From Polynucleobacter alcilacus (lineage in GTDB: Bacteria; Pseudomonadota; Gammaproteobacteria; Burkholderiales; Burkholderiaceae): a stretch of DNA of 64,000 bases. How positions within the stretch are numbered: position 1 is the first letter of the stretch; every line of letters begins with the position of its first letter. The notes below the pieces were generated by a model. It worked only from the letters and a program-made list of their open reading frames with translations, searched no databases and was not told the DNA's origin. The stretch covers positions 1,206,039 through 1,270,038 of the forward strand of contig NZ_JACVQD010000001.1 of assembly GCF_018881545.1 (NCBI RefSeq), given 5' to 3'. The position numbers were made by a program, and so were the translations under genes. Positions 22,206 through 31,238 of this stretch are shown in pieces.

Positions 22206-24113
22206 ATGGTTTCTTATAAAAAACCTGACCTCGACTCATTTCAAGAGCGCATTCATATTGCGACCCTATTTGTCACTTTTTGCTTCTTACTCCTAATAAC
22301 TCGCTTGGTATGGTTGCAACTTGTCAGTCATGGAAAATATGTTCTTCTCGCTGAAAGCAATCGCATTGCCTTAGTGCCGGCACCCGCCAATCGAGGGCTT
22401 CTGATTGATCGAAATGGCATTGTGATTGGCAGAAACTACTCGGCCCTGACTTTAGATGTCAATGCTGAAGAAGTGAAGGGGAACGTTGACCAACTCATCA
22501 ATGAACTTTCAGAAATCATTGATATTTCCCCCAGAGATCGCCGCAATTTCAAGCGCTCCCTAGAAGACTCCCGAAACATGGGTACTTTTCCCCTTCGTTC
22601 GATGCTCAATGAGGCTGAAACTGCTCGTTTTATGGCTAATCGCTATCGCTTTCCTGGAGTTGAAGTCCGTGCCAGAAGCTTTCGTGAATATCCCTATAAC
22701 GAATTAGCCTCCCACCTCATTGGCTATATTGGGCGTGTCTCCCAAAAAGACAAAGAGAAAATGCAGGTAGAAATTGAAGGGGCAAAAGCGGATGATCCCG
22801 ATGCATTACAAGCTTCCTTTTTGCCCGGCATTCAGTACGTTGGCAAGATTGGGCTTGAGCAAAGCTATGAGACGGTTTTACGTGGTACACCTGGTTACGA
22901 CCAAGTAGAAATTACTGCCGGCGGAAAACCGGTGCGCACTCTTTCTAGTTCGCCATCAATACCGGGAAAGAATGTGGTTCTCTCGGTGGATATCAAACTG
23001 CAATATTTAGTTGAGCAGCTCTACGGAAATTTCCGCGGGGCATTTGTTGCAATTGAACCAGAAACTGGTGATGTACTTGCCTTTGTGTCTAAGCCAAACT
23101 TCAATCCAAATGATTTCGTAGAAGGCATAGATGCAGTCACCTGGAAGGAGCTTAATGACTCCCCACAAAAGCCTTTGTACAACCGTCCACTCAAAGGGAT
23201 ATACCCACCAGGATCAACCTACAAGCCTTTCATGGCACTGGCTGCATTAGAAAATAAGAAACGCACCCCTGTGCAAACCATTTCAGATCCGGGTTACTTT
23301 GATTTTGGTAACCACACTTTCCGCGATGATAAAAAAGGTGGTCACGGCATAGTAGATATGCAGAAGTCGATCGTTGAATCCTGCGATACCTACTATTACA
23401 CGCTAGCTCGCGATATGGGCGTGAACATGATGCATGACTTTATGAAACCATTGGGCTTTGGTCAAATTACTGGCATCGATTTACAGGGTGAATCAAAAGG
23501 CGTACTGCCATCTACTGAGTGGAAGAAAAATACCTTTAAAAAACCTGAGCAACAAAAATGGTACGAGGGTGAAACGATTTCTCTAGGCATTGGACAGGGC
23601 TATAACGCCTTTACAATTTTGCAACTAGCCCATGCAATGGCAAACGTAGCGAATAACGGTGTTGTGATGAAGCCGCACTTGGTTAAAGCAGTTGAAGACC
23701 CGTTCACGCGCAACAGAGTCTTAACTACCCCTAAAGAAAGCTATCGCATTGATCTTAACCAAGACAATATTGAAGTCATTAAAAAGGCGATGGTTGAAGT
23801 GAATGTCTCTGGTACATCCGCTACGGCATTCAAGGGAACTGGTTATCAAGTAGGTGGAAAAACGGGTACTGCCCAGGTCTTTAGTTTAAATTCGAAAGAA
23901 TATAAACATGGCTCCACTGCAGAATTTTTACGTGACCATGCTTTGTATATTGCATTTGCTCCCGCAGATAAACCAACAATTGTGATTGCGATGGTGGTTG
24001 AGAATGCGGGCTTTGGTGCGCAGTACGCTGCGCCGATTGCGCGTAAAGCGCTAGACTTTTATATAGAGGGCAAGTGGCCTAAGGAGATTCCTGAATGGAC
24101 AAGAGCCCCTTAA
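22206..24113 (+). CDS. mrdA: Penicillin-binding protein 2 (peptidoglycan transpeptidase)
   Basis: 635 residues. An N-terminal membrane helix (about 18-38) is followed by the PBP dimerisation domain and the transpeptidase domain. The catalytic STYK (S-x2-K) is in YPPGSTYKPFMALAAL, the second motif is SCD in VESCDTYYY, and the third is GKTGTAQV. It crosslinks lateral-wall peptidoglycan with RodA. It overlaps rodA by 19 bp. Confidence 0.97.
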   Translation: MVSYKKPDLDSFQERIHIATLFVTFCFLLLITRLVWLQLVSHGKYVLLAESNRIALVPAPANRGLLIDRNGIVIGRNYSALTLDVNAEEVKGNVDQLINELSEIIDISPRDRRNFKRSLEDSRNMGTFPLRSMLNEAETARFMANRYRFPGVEVRARSFREYPYNELASHLIGYIGRVSQKDKEKMQVEIEGAKADDPDALQASFLPGIQYVGKIGLEQSYETVLRGTPGYDQVEITAGGKPVRTLSSSPSIPGKNVVLSVDIKLQYLVEQLYGNFRGAFVAIEPETGDVLAFVSKPNFNPNDFVEGIDAVTWKELNDSPQKPLYNRPLKGIYPPGSTYKPFMALAALENKKRTPVQTISDPGYFDFGNHTFRDDKKGGHGIVDMQKSIVESCDTYYYTLARDMGVNMMHDFMKPLGFGQITGIDLQGESKGVLPSTEWKKNTFKKPEQQKWYEGETISLGIGQGYNAFTILQLAHAMANVANNGVVMKPHLVKAVEDPFTRNRVLTTPKESYRIDLNQDNIEVIKKAMVEVNVSGTSATAFKGTGYQVGGKTGTAQVFSLNSKEYKHGSTAEFLRDHALYIAFAPADKPTIVIAMVVENAGFGAQYAAPIARKALDFYIEGKWPKEIPEWTRAP

Positions 24114-25246
24114 TAAAAATTAAAAGTTTTTTCTTTGGTATTTTTTCTGGGTTAGACCGCCAGCTAGGCCTTATTTTACTTGGCTTAGCAGCTATTGGAT
24201 TTTTTACATTCCTATCTTCCAGTCAAAATACACCGGTTCAAATTGCCGATGAGTTGCGTAATCTCGCTCTCTGCTTTGTAGTGATGTGGCTTGTTTCGCG
24301 CATTCCACCCAAATGGTTGGAGATGGGTGCCGTTTGGATTTATGGTTTTGGGGTTGCCTTATTAATTGCAGTCGCGGTATTTGGATTAATTAAAAAAGGT
24401 GCACGTCGTTGGCTCAATATTGGCTTCGTTATTCAACCATCTGAGTTAATGAAGATTGCTATGCCATTAATGCTTGCGTGGTATTTTCACAAACGTGAAG
24501 GCATTCAAAAAACTTGGGACTATGCAGTTGCAGCAATTATTTTGGCAATCCCAGTGTTTCTGATTGCGCGCCAACCCGACTTAGGTACTGCACTGCTTGT
24601 TTTTGCTGCGGGCCTTTACGTCATCATTCTGGCTGGACTACCCTGGAAATGGATTCTCCCCTTTATTGGCATTGGAGTGATTGGTATATTACTGATCATT
24701 ATTTTTGGCAGTACGATTTGTGTGCGTGATGTGGTGTGGCCTTTTGTGCACGATTATCAAAAACATCGCATTTGTACTTTGCTAGATCCTAGCAGCGACC
24801 CCCTTGGAAAAGGATTCCACACCATTCAATCGATGATTGCGATTGGTTCAGGCGGATTTTTTGGAAAAGGCTGGTTTCAAGGAACGCAAGCGCATTTGGA
24901 ATTCATTCCAGAAAAACATACCGACTTTGTATTCGCAGTATTTTCTGAAGAATTTGGATTTCTTGGAAATCTCGTATTACTGGCACTTTTCTTTGCTCTG
25001 ATTAAGCGCGGTTTAGCCATCTCTGCGAGTGCTCCCAATTTATTTACTCGCTTATTGGGCGCTTCCGTTACGTTAATTTTCTTTACCTATGCATTTGTGA
25101 ACATCGGTATGGTAAGCGGCCTACTTCCCGTTGTAGGGGTACCCCTACCTTTTATTAGTTACGGGGGAACCGCGTTGGTCACACTGGGCTTTGGAGCAGG
25201 GATCCTGATGAGCATTCATCGCCATCGCCGCTTGGTACAAAGCTAG
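24095..25246 (+). CDS. rodA: Rod shape protein RodA (SEDS glycosyltransferase)
   Basis: 383-residue polytopic SEDS protein that polymerises lipid II into glycan for the side wall. About ten helices are seen; the QPSELMKIAMPL segment, the RQPDLGTALLVFAAG motif with its catalytic Asp region, and PFISYGGTALV near the C-terminus are all family signatures. Last gene of the operon, followed by a strong hairpin at 25279-25310. Confidence 0.97.
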   Translation: MDKSPLIKIKSFFFGIFSGLDRQLGLILLGLAAIGFFTFLSSSQNTPVQIADELRNLALCFVVMWLVSRIPPKWLEMGAVWIYGFGVALLIAVAVFGLIKKGARRWLNIGFVIQPSELMKIAMPLMLAWYFHKREGIQKTWDYAVAAIILAIPVFLIARQPDLGTALLVFAAGLYVIILAGLPWKWILPFIGIGVIGILLIIIFGSTICVRDVVWPFVHDYQKHRICTLLDPSSDPLGKGFHTIQSMIAIGSGGFFGKGWFQGTQAHLEFIPEKHTDFVFAVFSEEFGFLGNLVLLALFFALIKRGLAISASAPNLFTRLLGASVTLIFFTYAFVNIGMVSGLLPVVGVPLPFISYGGTALVTLGFGAGILMSIHRHRRLVQS

Positions 25247-25278
25247 CCTTGGATAGGCGTACTTAGCTTCTGAAGTAA

Positions 25279-25310
25279 TAAAAAAACCCGGCAGACCGGG
25301 CTTTTTTATT
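25279..25310. terminator. Bidirectional rho-independent terminator between rodA and hupB
   Basis: An A-run, the stem CCCGG-CAGA-CCGGG and a T-run (25281-25308) give a hairpin with U-tracts on both strands. It lies 32 bp after rodA and 14 bp after the convergent HU gene and can serve both. Confidence 0.92.
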
Positions 25311-25323
25311 TGCCAAGGCAGAA

Positions 25324-25608
25324 TTACTTCTTACGCTTGTTCACTGAATCTTTAAATGCTTTACCAGCAGAAAACTTAACAGTTTTAGCAGCGGCGATTT
25401 TGAGTGGCTCGCCAGTTTTTGGATTACGGCCCATACGTGCAGCGCGCTTACCAGATGCAAAAGTACCGAAGCCGATCAGTTGTACTGAGTCACCTTTGGT
25501 AACAGCTTTGATGATTGTGTCGATTGCAGAATTCAATGCGAATTCAGCTTTGGCTTTAGAAATCTCCGCGTCGTCAGCAATCGCTGCGATTAGTTCGGCT
25601 TTGTTCAA
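25324..25608 (-). CDS. hupB: DNA-binding protein HU
   Basis: 94-residue HU-family nucleoid protein: [22 protein letters not shown] at the N-terminus, [26 protein letters not shown] at the DNA-bending arm, and [14 protein letters not shown] at the end. The true start is TTG at 25608: AAGGAG lies 6 bases upstream and the product then begins exactly like other HU proteins. The ATG at 25644 would add 12 unrelated residues. Confidence 0.95.
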   Translation of the reverse strand: MNKAELIAAIADDAEISKAKAEFALNSAIDTIIKAVTKGDSVQLIGFGTFASGKRAARMGRNPKTGEPLKIAAAKTVKFSAGKAFKDSVNKRKK

Positions 25609-25721
25609 GTGAAGCTCCTTATAGATATTGATGTCGGCGCACATTGCGCTGACATGATTTTAACCACAAAAAATTACAAAAATAAAGCTGCGTTACAGCA
25701 ATTTTTTATAAGCCCTACAAA

Positions 25722-26087
25722 TTACTCATCCAAAACAGTAATATCGTAAACAAAATATTCTGTGTCTCCAAAACAGGTAGTTGGTAAACCAATATGTTGT
25801 TGATATTTTAGAGCTACTTTTTTGCCTAGATTAGCATTTATTTTTTGCGCCACAGCATCTTCACGCACCGTAAAGAGGAATTTTTCTGACATGGTGCCGG
25901 GCATAGAAACCATTGCCAATTCGCCTTCCCAAGTTTTACAGATATAGCCGCGATGTGAGAATTTCTGCACATATCCCGCACGTTCGCCGCTGCCATAACT
26001 CCAAGTGAGCATAGCCCAGGTATATACAGAAATACCGACTAACCCAATTAAAACAAGGCTTAAGAGCCATTTTGTAAACCCGTTCAT
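25722..26087 (-). CDS. Conserved membrane-anchored protein of unknown function
   Basis: 121 residues: one N-terminal membrane helix (about 5-25), then a soluble, presumably periplasmic domain containing ERAGYVQKFSHRGYICKTWEGELAM and two cysteines. Similar short proteins occur in Burkholderiales and are sometimes wrongly labelled 6-phosphogluconate dehydrogenase; nothing here supports that enzyme. I chose the ATG at 26087 because AAGGAAG lies just before it. Confidence 0.8.
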   Translation of the reverse strand: MNGFTKWLLSLVLIGLVGISVYTWAMLTWSYGSGERAGYVQKFSHRGYICKTWEGELAMVSMPGTMSEKFLFTVREDAVAQKINANLGKKVALKYQQHIGLPTTCFGDTEYFVYDITVLDE

Positions 26088-26238
26088 AAGATCTTCCTTG
26101 ATCAATCTACACATAAACCCTAATCAGGTCCATAAACCTATCAGGCCTAAGTATATGAGCATCTAAAGCTAAGAAATAGTCAATTAATCATCTACAGACA
26201 AATTAAAATAAGGGGGTTAACTCACTTAGATAAGCCCC

Positions 26239-27141
26239 ATGCAAATTCGTCACGTCATCTTTTTTATTTTTGTAGCCTCAGCTATTTATGTGTATTTTAG
26301 GGGCAGAGTCAGGTTTGGGGTCGTGCGATCCCTCACAGACTATCAAGTCCTGCTAGCCCCTGTGAATACGCTTTTATATTTGTTTTCTAAGGTAAAGGCG
26401 AGCGCTTACATTCCCGTGAGCCAATTCCCTGAAATGCAAGTACTGCAAGATAACTGGGAAGCGATTCGTGAAGAGGCGCTTTCTTTAAATGCAGATGGTG
26501 CGATTGCTGTAGCTACCGGGTATAACGATATTGGCTTTAATTCCTTTTTCAGGACGGGTTGGAAGCGCTTTCATTTGTATTGGTATGGCAAAGATTTGCC
26601 TTCAGCTCAAGCCAGTTGCCCCAGAACAGTTGCATTACTAAAGTCGATCCCCTCAGTTAAGGCAGCCATGTTTGCCTCTTTGCCCCCTGGAGCAACGCTG
26701 GTTCGCCACCGCGACCCTTATGCAGGCTCGCTGCGCTATCACATTGGCTTAGTCACACCGAATGACCCCAAATGCTTTATTGAGGTTGATGGCGAGCGTT
26801 ATCACTGGAAGGATGGAGAGCCTGTGATGTTTGATGAAACCTATATTCATTTTGCTGCCAACGAGACTGATCACCAACGAATTGTCTTATTTTGTGACGT
26901 GGAAAGACCCGTTTATACAAAGATAGTGCAAGCATTTAATCGTTGGTTTGGTAGAAACGTGATGAGTGCTGCTGCTTCACAAAACGTCGCAGGTGAAAAG
27001 GTTGGTTTTGTAAACGTGCTGTTTAAGTATTTTTACGAGCTCAGGGCGCAAGCCAAAAAACTGAAAGCCAAGCATCGCTCAGCCTATTACCTTGGAAAAT
27101 GGGTATTGATCTTGGGTATTTTGTGGGCGATCTTTTGGTAA
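26239..27141 (+). CDS. Aspartyl/asparaginyl beta-hydroxylase family protein (LpxO-like)
   Basis: 300 residues with hydrophobic segments at both ends (about 3-20 and 282-299) flanking an Asp/Asn hydroxylase domain. Iron ligands are suggested by H-R-D in LVRHRDPYAGSLRYHIGL and the distal His in DETYIHFAANET; the RIVLFCDVERP arginine would hold 2-oxoglutarate. The membrane anchors fit LpxO-type enzymes that 2-hydroxylate a lipid A acyl chain; that substrate is inference. Three LpxL-type genes in the same window make a lipid A role plausible. Confidence 0.87.
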   Translation: MQIRHVIFFIFVASAIYVYFRGRVRFGVVRSLTDYQVLLAPVNTLLYLFSKVKASAYIPVSQFPEMQVLQDNWEAIREEALSLNADGAIAVATGYNDIGFNSFFRTGWKRFHLYWYGKDLPSAQASCPRTVALLKSIPSVKAAMFASLPPGATLVRHRDPYAGSLRYHIGLVTPNDPKCFIEVDGERYHWKDGEPVMFDETYIHFAANETDHQRIVLFCDVERPVYTKIVQAFNRWFGRNVMSAAASQNVAGEKVGFVNVLFKYFYELRAQAKKLKAKHRSAYYLGKWVLILGILWAIFW

Positions 27142-27142
27142 T

Positions 27143-27439
27143 TTAGGGCTTTAAGATCTGAATAATTTGCTCTGGACTGATAGAGCCCCATATTTCAATC
27201 CGTTTATGGCGGCTATTTTGGCCAGAGATAAATTGAATTTGTTTTTGCGGTACTTTTAGTTGCTTCGAAAGCCAGGCCAGTAGAAATTCATTGGCCTTAT
27301 TTTCCAAAGCAGGCGCTTGGAGAGAAATCTTGAGGCATCCATCATGCAAACCCACCACCTTGGTTTGCTTTGCGCCAGGCTGGCAGTGCAAATTCAGCGT
27401 AATTCCGTTAGGGGTTTGTTTTAACCAAATAGGCATCAT
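27143..27439 (-). CDS. DUF167 (YggU) family protein
   Basis: 98 residues with the family motifs HCQPGAKQTKVVGLHDG, LKISLQAPALENKANEFLLAWLSKQL and ISGQNSRHKRIEI. The fold is known but the function is not. It is convergent with the hydroxylase gene, with 1 bp between stops. The start may be either of two adjacent ATGs (27439 or 27436). Confidence 0.9.
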   Translation of the reverse strand: MMPIWLKQTPNGITLNLHCQPGAKQTKVVGLHDGCLKISLQAPALENKANEFLLAWLSKQLKVPQKQIQFISGQNSRHKRIEIWGSISPEQIIQILKP

Positions 27440-27461
27440 GAAAGTACTTTAAACTTAAATT

Positions 27462-28142
27462 ATGAGCAAACCGAATTCTCAAGCCCTCGAACAGCTATTT
27501 GTGAATAATCGCGCATGGGCAGAAGACATGATTGCCCGGGATAGTGACTTCTTCAAAAGGCTCGTTTCCCAACAAGCCCCAGAATACCTTTGGATAGGCT
27601 GTTCAGATAGTCGAGTACCAGCAAATGCGATTGTGAATCTCGATCCAGGCGAACTCTTCGTTCATCGTAATGTAGCAAACGTTGTAGTTCACACCGACTT
27701 GAATTGCTTGTCCGTCATTCAGTTTGCCATCGACCTACTCAAAGTCAAGCATATCTTGGTTGTCGGTCACTATGGATGCTCTGGCGTGCATGCTGCATTA
27801 GCCGATAAACGCGTAGGCCTAGCCGATAACTGGCTACGCCATGTAAAGGACGTGCATCAAAAACATGAGCGCTACTTAGGTGAGCTAATACCAACACCTA
27901 AACGCCAAGATCGCTTATGTGAACTGAATGTTATCGAGCAAGTGGTGAATGTATGCGAAACAACCATCGTGCAAGATGCTTGGGCGCGCGACCAAGACCT
28001 TACAGTCCATGGCTGGACTTATCGATTAGAAACTGGTCTTGTCAACGACTTAGGAATGTCGATCAGCTCAACTGAAGAGATGCAAGAGCGCTATATCAAA
28101 TCCATCAAGCGTTACGATTCAGAGCAAAACCCATTTGCTTAA
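27462..28142 (+). CDS. can: Beta-class carbonic anhydrase
   Basis: 226 residues; interconverts CO2 and bicarbonate. The zinc site is formed by Cys and Asp of CSDSRVPAN near residue 46-54 and by His and Cys of VVGHYGCSGV near residue 105-110. Standard length. Its end overlaps the following acyltransferase gene by 8 bp, so the two may be cotranscribed. Confidence 0.96.
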   Translation: MSKPNSQALEQLFVNNRAWAEDMIARDSDFFKRLVSQQAPEYLWIGCSDSRVPANAIVNLDPGELFVHRNVANVVVHTDLNCLSVIQFAIDLLKVKHILVVGHYGCSGVHAALADKRVGLADNWLRHVKDVHQKHERYLGELIPTPKRQDRLCELNVIEQVVNVCETTIVQDAWARDQDLTVHGWTYRLETGLVNDLGMSISSTEEMQERYIKSIKRYDSEQNPFA

Positions 28143-29034
28143 GTCGTTCTTCAATTCTGTTGCAGTTTGCCTTCTCAAGCTGTTATCACTTCTTCCCTAC
28201 AGGCTATTAGTATCAATAGGTTATGGTCTTGGCTATATAGCAGCACGTATTCCAGGGGATAGAAACAAAGTAGTTAAAACAAACTTGCACTTGTGCTTTC
28301 ATAATCTTAATGCCTCCGAAATTGACCAACTCAGCAAACAACACTGGCGTTTGCTCGGCAGAAGCATTGTGGAAAAAAGCATTATTTGGATGGGAAGCGT
28401 TAATCAACTGAGTCGTATGATTGAAGTTAAGTCTGCGGTTGATCTTTCCAGCAAAAAACCTCGCATACTGGTGAATATGCATTTCACTGGTATCGAGGGA
28501 AGTATTATTTTGAGTGCGCTTGCAAAACAAAAACACTGGCCTCGCACCTCGGGATACTTTCAGAGAATGAAAAATCCGTTTTTCAATAAAAAAATAGTTG
28601 AGTGGCGTAATCGCTTTGGGGGCAATTCAATTGATCGCCAAGGAAGCTCAAAAGAAATTATTCGAGAAATACGCAATGGGAACTTCATTATCATTGCCCC
28701 CGATATTGATTTAGGTCTGAAAGATTCTGAATTTGTGCCATTTTTTGGAATTGAGACCAACACCATTACCGCGGTATCACGCTTAGCCAAGATCACGGGT
28801 GCGGATGTTTGCATGATGACTACTACTTTAAAAGCAGATGAGTCAGGCTATCTATGTGAGATTAGCGCCCCTCTAAAAGACTTTCCAAGCTCAGATGCCA
28901 CGATAGATACAGCTCGCTTAAATCAGTATTTTGAAGACACTATTCGGCTTCGCCCTGCTGAATACTATTGGGTTCATAAGCGCTTTAAAAACCGTCCTAA
29001 CAACGTAGCTAGCCCCTATAACCCTTCAAATTGA
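28135..29034 (+). CDS. Lipid A acyltransferase, LpxL family (third copy)
   Basis: 299 residues, the same length as the gene at 5006-5905 and alike along its whole length (for example KVVKTNLHLCF, APDIDLGLKDSEFVPFFG and [13 protein letters not shown]). H-x4-E is HFTGIE near residue 118-123. The start is a TTG at 28135 inside the end of the carbonic anhydrase gene; no ATG or GTG precedes the N-terminal hydrophobic segment. Probably a duplicate of the metK-linked gene that has taken another acyl position or growth condition. Confidence 0.88.
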   Translation: MLKSFFNSVAVCLLKLLSLLPYRLLVSIGYGLGYIAARIPGDRNKVVKTNLHLCFHNLNASEIDQLSKQHWRLLGRSIVEKSIIWMGSVNQLSRMIEVKSAVDLSSKKPRILVNMHFTGIEGSIILSALAKQKHWPRTSGYFQRMKNPFFNKKIVEWRNRFGGNSIDRQGSSKEIIREIRNGNFIIIAPDIDLGLKDSEFVPFFGIETNTITAVSRLAKITGADVCMMTTTLKADESGYLCEISAPLKDFPSSDATIDTARLNQYFEDTIRLRPAEYYWVHKRFKNRPNNVASPYNPSN

Positions 29035-29059
29035 AGACCTTTTGTCCTATCATTGAAAA

Positions 29060-29812
29060 ATGACCGAACGTATTGGGCTATTTGCCGATCTTCATAGCAA
29101 TCTAGAGGCTTATGAAGCCTGTATCGCCAGAGCTGAAGAGCTGGGTGTAACCCGGATGGTTTTCTTAGGCGACCTAGTGGGCTATAACGCAGATCCGGTT
29201 GCCTTACTCGATCGTATTGCAGGACTAGTAGAAGCCAAAAGAGCCATCGCTATTTTGGGAAATCACGACGAAGCTGTTTTTAAGGACTGCCGCACCCAAA
29301 TGAATGCCAGCGCCAATGCTGCTATTGAATGGACCAAAACTCAACTCAAGGAAAGTCATATTGAGTTTTTAAAAAACTTGCCCTTGATTGTGAATGAAGA
29401 AAAAATGTGTTTCGTTCATGCTTCTGCTTATAAACCCGCTGAGTGGAATTACATTACCGACAGCATGAGTGCATGGCGTTGCGTTCAAGATTCTGGCAAG
29501 AGCTACACCTTTGTAGGGCATGCTCATGAGCAAGCCCTTTTTTATCAAAGCGCTGTAGGTAAGTTGATTCGCTTTGCCCCACATCCTGGTGATGAAATCC
29601 CAGTCTTACAGCACCGCCAATGGGTTGGTGTCGTTGGCTCCTTAGGGCAGCCAAGAGATGGAAATCCAGAGGCGTGTTTTGCAGTTTTTGAACCAGAATT
29701 AGAGGTGCTCACTTTTCATCGAGTGCCCTATGACCATTTCACGGCTGCCGATAAAGTTCGTCGCGCAGGCTTGCCAGAAGATTTGGCGAACCGTTTAATT
29801 ACCGGCAAGTAA
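29060..29812 (+). CDS. Metallophosphoesterase
   Basis: 250 residues of the calcineurin-like/YfcE phosphoesterase fold. The metal-binding motifs appear in order: FADLHSNLEA (D-x-H), GDLVGYNADP, GNHDEAVF (GNH[DE]), FVHAS and GHAHEQ (GHxH). It lies 6 bp before a Ser/Thr kinase gene, so it may act as the partner phosphatase, though the fold also covers nucleotide and phosphodiester hydrolases. Confidence 0.9.
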   Translation: MTERIGLFADLHSNLEAYEACIARAEELGVTRMVFLGDLVGYNADPVALLDRIAGLVEAKRAIAILGNHDEAVFKDCRTQMNASANAAIEWTKTQLKESHIEFLKNLPLIVNEEKMCFVHASAYKPAEWNYITDSMSAWRCVQDSGKSYTFVGHAHEQALFYQSAVGKLIRFAPHPGDEIPVLQHRQWVGVVGSLGQPRDGNPEACFAVFEPELEVLTFHRVPYDHFTAADKVRRAGLPEDLANRLITGK

Positions 29813-29818
29813 AAGTCA

Positions 29819-31237
29819 ATGGCAATCAATACCGATATTGAGGCGGTTGATGATATTTTTCAAGAAGGCAAAGTTGTTGACGGCTTTGTTATAGGAAAAG
29901 AAGTTCATCGAGGGGGCATGGCCAGTCTTTTCACTGCCACCAAGGAAGGCATTGATCTTCCGATACTACTGAAGATCCCTCGCGTCGGCAGAGATCAGCC
30001 TGTTGAGAGCTTAATTGGCTTTGAGACAGAGCTCACGATTCTTCGCTCTTTGAAAAGCCCGTTTGTTCCTCAATTTTTGGGGGCTGGAAATATGGCTACT
30101 CGCCCCTATATTGCGATGGCAAGAGTGGCAGGGCAACCGCTCGAAGATCTCATTAAAGAGGGCAAAATTTTTACGATTGAGGAGGTAGTACGGATTGCTG
30201 CAGACCTAGCTCAAGCAGTTCAATCCTTGCACTCTCAAGATGCTATTCATCTGGATATCAAGCCAGACAATATTCTGATTGATGACACAGGAAAGTTAAC
30301 CTTGATTGACTTTGGCTTGTCACATCATGCCCGCTATCCTGATTTGCTTGCAGAAGAAATGCGCAAGGGCGTTGGATCGGCGCCCTACATCTCCCCAGAA
30401 CAAGTAGCGGGAATTCGTTCAGATTCACGCAGTGATATCTACTCCATTGGCGTCATCATGTATGAGCTGCTCACTGGTGAATTGCCTTTTGGTAACCCAC
30501 AGACCATGAGTGGCTTGAGAAAACGGATGTGGGCAGAACCTTTTCCGCCCCGCGCAATCCGCAAGGAAATCCCCCGCTGGTTACAAGAGGTTGTTTTAAG
30601 ATGCTTAGAACCGCGTGCTGCTGATCGCTACCAAAGTGCCGCCCGCTTACGTCAAGTGTTGCGTGAGCCTGAAGGCATCACCCTTACAGAACGGGCTGAT
30701 CGAGTTGAGCCCCCTAGCTTTTGGGAAAACCTGAAAGGCATGTTTAAGGCGGCTGGCTATGAACCATCTCCTAGTCCACGCCCCAGTATGGGTAATCATG
30801 ATGCCCCTTTGATGATTGCTGCAATTGACACTCGCCAATCTGATGAAGACTTGCGCGAGCTCATGCAACTCACCGCTAAAAATTTATTGCATGCCTATCC
30901 AGAAAGTCGCTTGGTATGTATTAGTACGATTAGCAGCACTCCTACATTTGAAGGCAATCAAGAAAATGAAACCGCCAGTGGAATTGTGCGTGGCCACTTG
31001 GTGCAACTAATGGAGTGGGCCAAGCCTTTAAAGTTACCCCCTGAGAGAATTTCTTATCACGTGCTAGAAGCCATGGATCCGGCCTCACGCATTGTGGAAT
31101 TTGCTAAAGATAATGATGCATCCCTGATTTTAATTGGTGCTTCACACAAGATGCCTAACAAAGTGACGCCTTGGAGAACTTCCATGACAAAGATTGCTGA
31201 GGAAGCTCCCTGCAGCGTTCATATTGTGAGAACCTAA
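29819..31237 (+). CDS. Hanks-type Ser/Thr protein kinase with C-terminal universal-stress-protein domain
   Basis: 472 residues. Kinase domain about 20-280: Lys-52 in LLKIPR, HLDIKPDN at 144-151 (Leu instead of the usual Arg of HRD), DFG at 164-166 and SAPYISPEQ. A linker leads to a Usp-like domain (about 330-472) ending ASLILIGASHKMP...APCSVHIVRT. No membrane helix, so it is cytoplasmic. The gene is tightly linked to a metallophosphoesterase, a likely kinase/phosphatase pair. The substrate is unknown. Confidence 0.92.
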   Translation: MAINTDIEAVDDIFQEGKVVDGFVIGKEVHRGGMASLFTATKEGIDLPILLKIPRVGRDQPVESLIGFETELTILRSLKSPFVPQFLGAGNMATRPYIAMARVAGQPLEDLIKEGKIFTIEEVVRIAADLAQAVQSLHSQDAIHLDIKPDNILIDDTGKLTLIDFGLSHHARYPDLLAEEMRKGVGSAPYISPEQVAGIRSDSRSDIYSIGVIMYELLTGELPFGNPQTMSGLRKRMWAEPFPPRAIRKEIPRWLQEVVLRCLEPRAADRYQSAARLRQVLREPEGITLTERADRVEPPSFWENLKGMFKAAGYEPSPSPRPSMGNHDAPLMIAAIDTRQSDEDLRELMQLTAKNLLHAYPESRLVCISTISSTPTFEGNQENETASGIVRGHLVQLMEWAKPLKLPPERISYHVLEAMDPASRIVEFAKDNDASLILIGASHKMPNKVTPWRTSMTKIAEEAPCSVHIVRT

Positions 31238-31238
31238 C

